From Drosophila miranda (taxonomy: Eukaryota > Arthropoda > Insecta > Diptera > Drosophilidae), in NCBI RefSeq assembly GCF_003369915.1, contig NC_046674.1, positions 16,120,001 to 16,184,000 of the forward strand: a DNA stretch of 64,000 nt. Direction: 5' to 3'. The translations under genes and the position numbers were made by a program. Each line of letters opens with the position of its first letter. The stretch's first letter is position 1. Of the stretch, positions 1 to 9,395 are shown in pieces. Under the pieces are notes generated by a model. The model did not search any database. It was not told where the DNA came from and saw nothing but the letters and a program-made list of their open reading frames with translations.

Positions 1-330
1 GGTAGTGATGTAAAAACACATCGAGCATCGATGTTTTTTGCCGATATTTACCGATGTTTTCCGGTGTTTTTGCCTGTACCGATGTTGAGCGATGCATCGA
101 TGTTTTGCAAAACATCGATCAATTAATTTAAAATCTGTAAGCAGCAACGCAGCAATACCAAAGTAAGTAAACATATTTGACTTAAAATGAATCAAATTTA
201 CTATAGATGGTATACATTTGTTTAAATATGAAACTGGGAACGCCAGTTTGAAACATCGGTCATACATCGATGCATCGAAGAATCAATCCGACGTATCAAT
301 CCAACATCGATACAATATACCGTCCGACCC
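1..330. repeat. Cluster of ATCGAT palindromes
   Basis: ATCGAT occurs at 27-32, 96-101, 114-119, 266-271 and 306-311, usually as ACATCGATG or GCATCGATG, with degenerate CCGATGTTT units between. The core matches the inner part of the DRE/BEAF-32 type site (TATCGATA), but none of the five is a full DRE. It may be a promoter of a gene off the left edge or a degenerate satellite-like tract. Confidence 0.45.
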
Positions 331-546
331 TCAGAAATATACCGAAACATACCGCCTCCTTTTCAAAATATACCGTAAATATACTGACGAATTCAAGTTC
401 TATTTTACATATTCCTCGTTTTCGATATTCCGACGAATATTACTAGCTATATAGAACATTTAGCCATGCCCACATAATTTTATCCGATTGATAAATCACT
501 TTCCTACAAGAATGGTTAAATTTAAGTTCTCATCTTTATTGGATTG
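320..546 (+). repeat. Dispersed AT-rich repeat, short copy 1
   Basis: Starts with a run of ATATACCG units, then CGAATTCAAG, an ATTCCTCG-TTTTCGATATTC block, a TAATATTACTAGCT block and TTATCCGATTGATAAATCA, ending near TTTATTGGA. The same order occurs inverted at 5137-5690 (and its duplicate at 7425-7975) and direct at 905-1560, 33240-34140 and 34265-34455. The family is not identified; a non-autonomous DNA element or Helitron derivative would fit. Confidence 0.6.
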
Positions 547-904
547 TTCAAAAAAGGGTCAACAACCATGCTCACAAAACTAATGTTTTTACATGGTAAT
601 TACACGCTGACTACACATGTTCTACATTTTTATGTAATATTCAAAAGTGACACCTGAAACGCGTACGTTTAGACGTTTTTTCATATAAGCCCAATGGAAG
701 CGCCAGTGTGAAAACCGTCCGTTATCCACTTTTGGACATGTATTTTTTCCGACATTTTTGAAAAGCTTAGATTTTCACAGCAAACGATCAGAAACTCGAT
801 GTTGTTCCCGAATTAGAATTCGATGTGGCCTGGGACATGGCTCTATGTGACATATCTACATTGGTGCATGGGGCAAGAGGGTGAGGCCATATAGCGTCCT
901 TGAT

Positions 905-1560
905 ACGATATACGGTCTGACTCTCAGTAATATAATGGAATATACCTTCTCATTTATTAATATACCGTAAATATACCACCCTACTTAAGCAAGTAAGCCG
1001 CGGACTATTGTATTGTATATTCTTATATCCTTCCATTTACTTACCAACCAAAATTTCCACGATATCTTTCATCTGAACTTCCAAAAATTTAATCATATTC
1101 GTGGAGTGTATTGTAATACCCACTGTTTAATCGTTCTCTATCCATGATCGGAAATCATTTTTCTCGATTTGGACATTCTGTCCAATGTAACTGGATATCT
1201 GGGCCCCTCAGCCCGGAACACAAAGTTTTATCCGAGTAATAAATCAATTTCTATACAATACTGGCTAATTTGAACGATCCACTTTATTAAATAGCTCAGA
1301 ATATTAGGTTTCAACAAAAAAATCCTTTTTTTACATGGCAACTACACGGTAACTACACACTTGCCACATATCAACAACATATTTACGGAGTATGCTTTTT
1401 TATACAACCATACAAACCATAAGCTGCAAAATTGCGTTGAAAAAGCTTTCACTTGTGTCTGCATTCATTGAACCCTTAACTCTGTAATATCTTTCCCTAG
1501 GGTAAGCGGAATGAAGCTCATTCCGTTGCTATGTTTCGGGACACTGCTGCTATCAATACT
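905..1560 (+). repeat. Dispersed AT-rich repeat, long copy 2
   Basis: Same family as 320-546 but longer. It includes an ATTCGTGGAG...CCATGATCGGAAATCAT segment and a right end with ATCTTTCCCTAGGGTAAGCGG. Both segments recur at 33480-33580 and 34062-34100, so this and the copy at 33240-34140 are the fuller members. The two have drifted apart by substitutions and indels, so the family is not very young. Confidence 0.55.
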
Positions 1561-2160
1561 ATCGACTAGATAATCGCTAGCACTGCGCGCCAAAGTGGAA
1601 TTTTTTGAATGTGAATAAGTGACAAGGGTATGAATGAAATCCAGTGGAATAAATTGGGAAAAACCATATCTATCAGATTGCCGAACGGATCATTAATAAA
1701 GCCAGAACGAACATATGAAATTGCAAATAATTTTCCCCTTAAACGCGCCTACCCATTCTTTCACTCTCTCTGTCTCTTCGTAGAGCATGTTGCGCCCCTG
1801 GCGGAGGGAAGCGAGATAGCAGCAAAGCAGGTGTTGGTGTGAGAAGTGAAAAAGAGAGAGACAGACGTAGCGGAATAACTAACCATCGGGGTTCCTCTCC
1901 TTCTCTCTATGTGTTTTATGTTAAAGAGATCCCCCTCACCAGAGTATCCATCAAATTAATTCGTCCCGTTTGCAAACAGCGAAACAGAGGGATGGAGAGT
2001 ATGCGGCAGTCATCGGCTCCGAGATTCATTCCGGGACTTTCTTATATTCTCGCTTGTGGCAATTAAAATTTTTTTAAACCAGTAGAATTTTAGTTGAAGG
2101 TTTAATATTTATACAAATTTAAAAATACACATAAGTTGGTATATATGTATAAAATGCACA

Positions 2161-2974
2161 TTAGACCTGGTTTAATTGCACAAAACTCTCAGCTTGATGC
2201 TTCAGGTAGGACTTGCGGCAATCCAAATCATCTGCGGGACGATTATGTGGGGTCCAGACGGGTTCTCCAACGAAATACCGACGGGCTTTGATAAAGTTCT
2301 ATGGGGATACGAGAGTAACGATTAGAAAACAATAATTTTGCCATAAGGAATGCAATTTACATTAGAGTCCAACGTGAAACGATGGTAGATACCCGCCGGA
2401 ATAATAATCAAATCTCCTTTAACCACTTGTATTCTCAGCCACTGCTCCTCGTTGCTGAAACGACGAAAAATTACCATTTTGAGCAAATTCCGAATAAACA
2501 GTCGCTAGATAACCTACTCGCGGACATCGAAGTAGCCCGATCCATCCAATACCAAACGTATCTCCTCGTCCGTATGCAGATGTTCCGTAAAAAAGTTCTT
2601 CAGCTTATTGGCGTAGTCCGGAAGGCACTTCTCCGAGCAGGTGATCTGCAACGAAGAGGAGATTAACAGGTGCTCTCTAAACGGACTCAGATCTTGCCTC
2701 ATCATCGTAGGTATAGCCACGTTTGGCCCGCAGCTCCCCTAGAATCGCGTCGTTTTGGTAATCGTCAGCGTTGATCTGCCGGAAAGAAACGATCGTTTAA
2801 GATAAGCTTACTTCAAGGTCAGTCCAAAGTAAATGGAATCACACATGCCTTGAAATATTCCACGCCCGTCTTCTGGTACAGTTCAGGAAGCTCCAGATAG
2901 TCCGGCGGACTGCGATGATGCTCCAGTCGCTGATCGGTCTCCTGCTCGTCGTCCATAAACCATACTTTCACCAT
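2161..2974 (-). CDS. Adi1: Acireductone dioxygenase (Ni/Fe-dependent), methionine salvage
   Basis: Five coding exons on the minus strand: 2974-2849, 2775-2698, 2645-2518, 2454-2361 and 2298-2161, giving 187 residues (human ADI1 has 179). All junction phases agree. The start [10 protein letters not shown] matches the family. The cupin metal site is visible: EHLHTDEE gives two His and a Glu, and GIYHRF gives the third His, followed by the conserved [15 protein letters not shown]. The enzyme oxidises acireductone to the ketoacid precursor of methionine in the cytosol. Introns 1 and 2 appear to use GC donors (AAG/GCATGT and GAG/GCAAGA). The orthologue in D. melanogaster is, from memory, CG32068. 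It lies about 215 bases downstream of the ANKMY2-like gene on the same strand. Confidence 0.93.
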
Positions 2975-3188
2975 TTTTTAATAATAAATATTTATTTCTT
3001 GATTGTCCTCTTAACATGAGCAGTGCTCTAAAGCAGAGAAATCCGTCAGTGCTGTAAAACTCTGCGTGGTAGCAGGTCTGTTAGGAGTAACATTGGTCTG
3101 TAAATTTGAATGAATAACAGATGTGTAAGAGCTTCATGTTTTTATAGTAAATATATTTCCATTAAAAAAGAAACACTTGACATAGCGA

Positions 3189-4526
3189 TTACGCCGACAG
3201 CTTGGATAGCTGCTCCTGCAGCTCTGAGGTATCAATGGGCCCCTTCGACTGGACCTGGGTCGTGGCTCCAGCCAGCGAGGCGGCCAAGAGTCGGGCACAG
3301 CTCTTCTTGTGCATGAACCAGTGCAGACGCTGGCACTCCCGATCGCAATACTGCACCGCCTTGCACTTGGAGCACTTCTTGTCAGGCTTCTCTTGTCCAC
3401 AGGTGCTGCAGTAGCTGGTTTCGTCCTGCAAAATGCCAAATGTTGAGCGATTGGAATGCTTTTCAATGAGAACAACAGATAAAACCCACCACAAAGCCGC
3501 GCATTCCGTTGATGGCATTGCGGAGGATAACCAGTGCCGGCGGGGCATCCTTGCCTCCAAATTGGGTGGCTATCTGCCTGAAGATGGTGCACTCCCGCAC
3601 GGGAAACTCCCGCGCACACTCCCTTAACGTGTACTCCACGTAGTCCAGCTGGCCCTGTTCGTTTTCCTTAAGCACCCGCTTCACGAACAGCTCGATAAAG
3701 TCGTTCTTGTTTACCTCCGGCTCGCCTCCGCCAGTCTTCTCCTTGTGTTGCGCCTTGAACTGCTCCTCACAGCGGATCAGCTCTGCCACGATCCAGCCCT
3801 GGTAGTGGAACTTGAAGGCCAGAAGCTCGTTCATGTCGTGTGTCTTCTGCATCTCCTTCTCGCACATTAGTGCCAGGGTTTTGCGCAGGTTGCTCAGTAT
3901 CCTGAGAAGTCCTAGGGACTGGGCGTTCAGTGCGATTCTCACGGGATGCAGATTGATTTCGATGACAAAGGTGTGAAAGGCTGATAGCAGCGCAGGCGGA
4001 ATTAACGGCTCCGTTTGCTGGCCGTGCGCCTGTGTGTAGTACTCCAGTCCAGATCGGGTAATATAGTTGTTAATTGTCTCCACGCAGGCATGGTTTCCAC
4101 GAAGGCGGCCATCTGTGAGGCGGTGCGCGAGACGCTGTTGATGCTGCTCGGATTGATGCCGGCATCCAGCAGCTGGCGGCACACGTCAGTGCTGCCGGAC
4201 AGGGCCGCAAAGTGCAAAGGTGTATAGTCGGCCCCATGCTGATTCAAGTGGACATCGGCGCCCTGTTGGGGGAAAAGGGTGGTGTTTGGGAGATCATTCC
4301 GCTACTGCGATGTGGACAAACTCACCATGTCTAGCAGTATTTGCACAGCCTCTTTGTTGCCTTTGAAGCTCGCACACGCCAGAAGCGACATGCCCGTGTC
4401 GTCCACAAAGTTAACGTCCTTCAGCTGGCTGAACAGCTGCGTGAACCCACTCTTGTCATTCTTGGCTATGCGCTCCAGCAGCAGTTGTATATCGTCCAGT
4501 TGGGAGCTCTTGCTGTACGCTGCCAT
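3189..4526 (-). CDS. Ankmy2: Ankyrin repeat and MYND-finger protein (ANKMY2-like)
   Basis: Three coding exons on the minus strand: 4526-4326 (starting MAAYSKSSQL), 4262-3490 and 3425-3189. The N-terminal half has ankyrin repeats (GADYTPLHFAALSGSTD, with a preceding degenerate repeat). The middle is helical. The C-terminus is a MYND zinc finger (CSTCGQEKPDKKCSKC, then QYCDRECQRLHW and HKKSC). Family members act with cilia and Hedgehog-related trafficking in vertebrates; the fly role is not read from sequence. Exon 2 is 773 bases, one short of a whole number of codons: near 4099 this copy reads TTTCCACG where the duplicate near 6385 reads TTTCCCACG. With the duplicate's reading the protein would be about 403 residues. 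I suspect a base-calling or assembly error, not a lost gene. Confidence 0.87.
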
Positions 4527-6111
4527 ATCGAGTGGGGTTTATTTCCTATTTGCAAGGATTTTAGTCAGAAAAATGAACAAAATTGAAGGAAAATTCACGG
4601 TTTCCAGCGTGCAGTAGAAATAGCGATGGGATGTAAGAAGTGCGATAGTTCAGAGCCTTACAGCACTGTTTCTATTTAAAAGTATTGATATATGTGATAG
4701 ATGCATCAACATCTCAAACTGCCGCGAACATTCGAAAACTTAATATTTTTCACGGCAGTAAACGAAATAATATGTTCACCGTAATTGATTTTTAATCAGT
4801 GATTTTTAAACAGTATTATTAGCTAGCTAAGACTCTCATCTCTGAAAATATAATTTTATGAAGAATAAAATATTTCGAATGGTGGGAATTGATGAGATTT
4901 TTGTCCTATTTTGTATATTCCATTTATTCTAAATAGGTAAAAAACAGGAGAAAAAGTTATACAAAAAAAAACAATGGAACAGAATTTATAGTTACTAGAT
5001 TGTATGTTTATGTCGTTTATGATTTTGTATCATAGTTTTTTTTTTCAAAATAAAAAAAGACGAAAATTTGAGCAGTAGGAACGATTACTGTATTACGTTT
5101 TTTTTTGGCAAAAACATCCAAAGCAATCGCCGCAGCAGGAATACAAGTCAAGTATTTAAAACAAACCAGTCAAGTAAAAAATTGATTCATTAATCGGATA
5201 AAATTATGTGGGCAGGGCTTAATGTTCCATCTAGCTAATAATATTCCACGGAATATAAAAATCGAGGAATATGTAAAATAGAAATTTAATTCGTCAGAAT
5301 ATTTACGGTATTTTTAATACTTTTCGGCATTTTTAGAAGTCAGTATTGATCCGATGGTATATTTACGGTATATCGGTATATAATGGTATATTTTGTCAAT
5401 ATTCATCAATCTAATCAATTTCATTTTCGACGGTATATAGAAATCCAATAAAAGCAAGTATTTAGAAAAAGCCAGTCAAGTAGAAAATTGATTCACTAAT
5501 CGAATACAATTATGTGGGCATGGCTTAATGTTCTATCTAGCTAATAATATTCGACGGAATATCAAAAACGAGGAATATGTATGATGGAACTTGGATAATT
5601 CGTCAGTATATTCACGGTATATATTTAAAATGATACAGTATATTTTGGTACATTTCTGAGTGTCAGACGATATATTTTATCAATGGGTCTGCGGGCACAC
5701 TGACGGTCACAAATTTTTTGGCCCGGGACAACAATTTTTTTTTTCTGAATTCAGAAAAGTCCGTTGATATCCACATTGTTTGCTGCGCGCGTTCGTCCAA
5801 GAATTAATAAATAAAATAGGTTCAATAAATATACGTTGGGTGCTCAAAAAAATTTGTCCATGCACAGAATAACAATTTAAGCAATTGATTTTGAAATTGT
5901 CGCGTCGTTGGCGCCGGGCTGTGTATCGTGTGTGTGTTTTTAAATATTTTTTTTAAATATACATTTTGTGAAAACATTGAAAATCCAACCATGCCATTGG
6001 CGCCGCTGCGCTAAAGTCTATCAAACACAGATTACGCGAAAGGTGGTGCAAAAAGTGATAAGCTGCTAAAAATTCCAATGCAGAAGAAACTCTGGATTGG
6101 ATATAAATAAG
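4527..6111. promoter_or_regulatory. Divergent upstream region of the ANKMY2-like gene (copy 1)
   Basis: Non-coding. 4527-4700 should hold the 5' UTR and promoter of the ANKMY2-like gene; no clear TATA box is seen. From 5137 to 5690 lie two inverted copies of the dispersed AT-rich repeat, rich in GGTATATTT-like units that resemble Drosophila core-promoter motif 6. GGGCACACTGACGGTCACA at about 5694-5712 is a partial match to motif 1 (YGGTCACACTR). In an unduplicated arrangement this stretch would join directly to the Cyri 5' region. Confidence 0.5.
5137..5690 (-). repeat. Two tandem copies of the dispersed AT-rich repeat, inverted
   Basis: Units at about 5137-5420 and 5446-5690 are direct repeats of each other. 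Each runs AAGTATTTA, AACCAGTCAAGTA or AAGCCAGTCAAGTAG, AATTGATTCA, ATTATGTGGGCA, TAATGTTC, TCTAGCTAATAATATTC, GAGGAATATGTA, ATTCGTCAG, then GTATATTTACGGTATAT units. They are the reverse complement of the element at 320-546. Confidence 0.65.
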
Positions 6112-6811
6112 AGAAGTCGTTCATGTCGTGTGTCTTCTGCATCTCCTCGCACATTAGTGCCAGGGTTTGCGCAGGTTGCTCAGTATCCTGAGAAGTCCTA
6201 GGACTGGGCGTTCAGTGCGATTCTCACGGGATGCAGATTGATTTCGATGACAAAGGTGTGAAAGGCTGATAGCAGCGCAGGCGGAATTAACGGCTCCGTT
6301 TGCTGGCCGTGCGCCTGTGTGTAGTACTCCAGTCCAGATCGGGTAATATAGTTGTTAATTGTCTCCACGCAGGCATGGTTTCCCACGAAGGCGGCCATCT
6401 GTGAGGCGGTGCGCGAGACGCTGTTGATGCTGCTCGGATTGATGCCGGCATCCAGCAGCTGGCGGCACACGTCAGTGCTGCCGGACAGGGCCGCAAAGTG
6501 CAAAGGTGTATAGTCGGCCCCATGCTGATTCAAGTGGACATCGGCGCCCTGTTGGGGGAAAAGGGTGGTGTTTGGGAGATCATTCCGCTACTGCGATGTG
6601 GACAAACTCACCATGTCTAGCAGTATTTGCACAGCCTCTTTGTTGCCTTTGAAGCTCGCACACGCCAGAAGCGACATGCCCGTGTCGTCCACAAAGTTAA
6701 CGTCCTTCAGCTGGCTGAACAGCTGCGTGAACCCACTCTTGTCATTCTTGGCTATGCGCTCCAGCAGCAGTTGTATATCGTCCAGTTGGAGCTCTTGCTG
6801 TACGCTGCCAT
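6112..6811 (-). pseudogene. Partial second copy of the ANKMY2-like gene 5' half
   Basis: Repeats exon 1 and the first two thirds of exon 2 of the gene at 3189-4526, including intron 1, but has no MYND-finger exon. It ends where the duplication joins at about 6112. It reads correctly at the position where copy 1 has a one-base loss (TTTCCCACG near 6385), but is itself one G short near 6788 (TTGGAGC against TTGGGAGC), which shifts the frame 20-odd bases after its ATG. If the duplication is real this is a 5'-only fragment. If it is an artefact, the two copies together represent one intact gene. Confidence 0.75.
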
Positions 6812-7424
6812 ATCGAGTGGGGTTTATTTCCTATTTGCAAGGATTTTAGTCAGAAAAATGAACAAAATTGAAGGAAAATTCACGGTTTCCAGCGTGCAGT
6901 AGAAATAGCGATGGGATGTAAGAAGTGCGATAGTTCAGAGCCTTACAGCACTGTTTCTATTTAAAAGTATTGATATATGTGATAGATGCATCAACATCTC
7001 AAACTGCCGCGAACATTCGAAAACTTAATATTTTTCACGGCAGTAAACGAAATAATATGTTCACCGTAATTGATTTTTAATCAGTGATTTTTAAACAGTA
7101 TTATTAGCTAGCTAAGACTCTCATCTCTGAAAATATAATTTTATGAAGAATAAAATATTTCGAATGGTGGGAATTGATGAGATTTTTGTCCTATTTTGTA
7201 TATTCCATTTATTCTAAATAGGTAAAAAACAGGAGAAAAAGTTATACAAAAAAAAACAATGGAACAGAATTTATAGTTACTAGATTGTATGTTTATGTCG
7301 TTTATGATTTTGTATCATAGTTTTTTTTTTCAAAATAAAAAAAGACGAAAATTTGAGCAGTAGGAACGATTACTGTATTACGTTTTTTTTTGGCAAAAAC
7401 ATCCAAAGCAATCGCCGCAGCAGG

Positions 7425-7975
7425 AATACAAGTCAAGTATTTAAAACAAACCAGTCAAGTAAAAAATTGATTCATTAATCGGATAAAATTATGTGGGCAG
7501 GGCTTAATGTTCCATCTAGCTAATAATATTCCACGGAATATAAAAATCGAGGAATATGTAAAATAGAAATTTAATTCGTCAGAATATTTACGGTATTTTT
7601 AATACTTTTCGGCATTTTTAGAAGTCAGTATTGATCCGATGGTATATTTACGGTATATCGGTATATAATGGTATATTTTGTCAATATTCATCAATCTAAT
7701 CAATTTCATTTTCGACGGTATATAGAAATCCAATAAAAGCAAGTATTTAGAAAAAGCCAGTCAAGTAGAAAATTGATTCACTAATCGAATACAATTATGT
7801 GGGCATGGCTTAATGTTCTATCTAGCTAATAATATTCGACGGAATATCAAAAACGAGGAATATGTATGATGGAACTTGGATAATTCGTCAGTATATTCAC
7901 GGTATATATTTAAAATGATACAGTATATTTTGGTACATTTCTGAGTGTCAGACGATATATTTTATCAATGGGTCT
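7425..7975 (-). repeat. Duplicate of the paired AT-rich repeats
   Basis: Essentially identical to 5137-5690, being the same DNA in the second copy of the 2.29 kb duplication. Its GGTATATTT-like units lie immediately upstream of the presumed Cyri transcription start. Confidence 0.7.
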
Positions 7976-9395
7976 GCGGGCACACTGACGGTCACAAATT
8001 TTTTGGCCCGGGACAACAATTTTTTTTTTCTGAATTCAGAAAAGTCCGTTGATATCCACATTGTTTGCTGCGCGCGTTCGTCCAAGAATTAATAAATAAA
8101 ATAGGTTCAATAAATATACGTTGGGTGCTCAAAAAAATTTGTCCATGCACAGAATAACAATTTAAGCAATTGATTTTGAAATTGTCGCGTCGTTGGCGCC
8201 GGGCTGTGTATCGTGTGTGTGTTTTTAAATATTTTTTTTAAATATACATTTTGTGAAAACATTGAAAATCCAACCATGCCATTGGCGCCGCTGCGCTAAA
8301 GTCTATCAAACACAGATTACGCGAAAAGGTGGTGCAAAAAGGTGATAAGCTGCTAAAAAAATTCCAATGCAGAAGAAACCCTCTGGGCATTGGGAAATAT
8401 AAATAATAAAAAGAGTACAGATAAGCGCGCAAAATAGCAGAAAATGAAAAGAGAAATGACGGGCATCCAGCGCACCCCTTCCCTGCCCCCCGTTTGCCAG
8501 ATAAGGCCTGCAGATAAACAAAAGCAGTGCACACACACACACACAAAAAGGAACAGTTTAATAACAAGAAACTTGCTCTTTTGTTGTTGTTTTATTTTCG
8601 CAATTAAAGTGTGAAGAGGGGTAGTGTCCGCGTATGTGTGTGTGTAAAATGTTTACTCGAGCTGCATGTGAAGGAAAATGGTATTTTCCTACTTAGCATG
8701 ATGTGTGAAAAGTGTTGCTGTTCTTGTTGCTGTTGTTTACGCGTTTCCTGCGAACCCCACACACGCACACATACACACTTAAACAGCATGCTGGGGAGAG
8801 AGAGGGAGAGAAAGAGAGATACGGCAAACACATGGCCATGCTCAAGGTGTATTATTTATATAAGGTTGCCAGAGAGCGCTCCATAACATTTTTTGTTGTC
8901 AGTTAATGCCAAAAAATTGAGTGGAAAACAAGAAAATAGTCATCTTGAGAAAACAAGAATATCCCTCACCATATAAAAAATACACCCTGGATGCTCTGCT
9001 CTCTGCACCTCCCGCGGAGCATTTTCCGCTGCTGTGCTGGAGTCAAAAGAGAATTGATTGTCCCATTCCGAAGGGGGCGGGGGTTGTCAGGCATTTGTTT
9101 TTTTTGTGTGTGTTTCGTGCCTTTCCCACCCCTGTTGTCCGTTTCCTTTGTCCTCGACCAAGATGAAACAAGTTCTTGGATCCCCGTTCTCCCTTTTGCA
9201 GCTGCTGGGATCAGAGATGAAAGCCCTTTGCGACAACAGGTGCAACAGCTGCTAATGTGTTCTCCCTATCCTTCTCCCCATTTGCAGTTGCCTCGAGTGC
9301 TAATTAATAACCCAAAAATAATACAACAAATACCACAAGATCCATAACTTAATAAGTTTAATCAACACACACACACTCACACATCCACACAAAAA
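7976..9395 (+). promoter_or_regulatory. Presumed promoter and 5' UTR region of Cyri
   Basis: A partial motif-1 pair (GGGCACACTGA and CGGTCACA) lies near 7978-7998, after the run of GTATATTT units, an arrangement common at broadly expressed Drosophila promoters that lack TATA. 8530-8545 is a CA run and 8795-8820 a GA run. Two polypyrimidine-plus-AG acceptors precede the ATG: CCTTTTGCAG near 9199 and CCATTTGCAG near 9287. One of them probably starts the first coding exon, with an untranslated exon upstream. The exact start is not determinable by eye. Confidence 0.45.

Larger units (their letters stand above)
1..2160. other. Intergenic region, repeat-rich, no gene found
   Basis: No open frame here resembles a protein I know, and the short frames at 218-454, 1630-1842 and 1839-2066 look like chance. 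The left 330 bases carry an ATCGAT cluster, and 320-546 and 905-1560 carry copies of a dispersed AT-rich repeat (separate entries). 1750-2060 is richer in GA/CT tracts. Adi1 ends at 2161 on the minus strand, so this is its downstream flank. Confidence 0.6.
3820..8400. repeat. Tandem duplication of about 2.29 kb (copies 3820-6111 and 6112-8400)
   Basis: Sequence from about 3820 to 6111 recurs at about 6112 to 8400 with an offset of about 2286-2290. The interior is almost identical over 2 kb of mostly non-coding DNA. Differences are nearly all single-base losses. They crowd at the junction: copy 2's left end lacks bases relative to 3850-3915, and copy 1's right end (6045-6112) lacks many bases relative to 8325-8400. 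It holds the 5' part of the ANKMY2-like gene and the DNA between that gene and Cyri. Confidence 0.9.

Noticed and set aside
3134-3619. 161-residue minus-strand frame over the MYND-finger exon
   Set aside because: A shadow of the real exon in another frame. The true frame shows the complete zinc-finger pattern.
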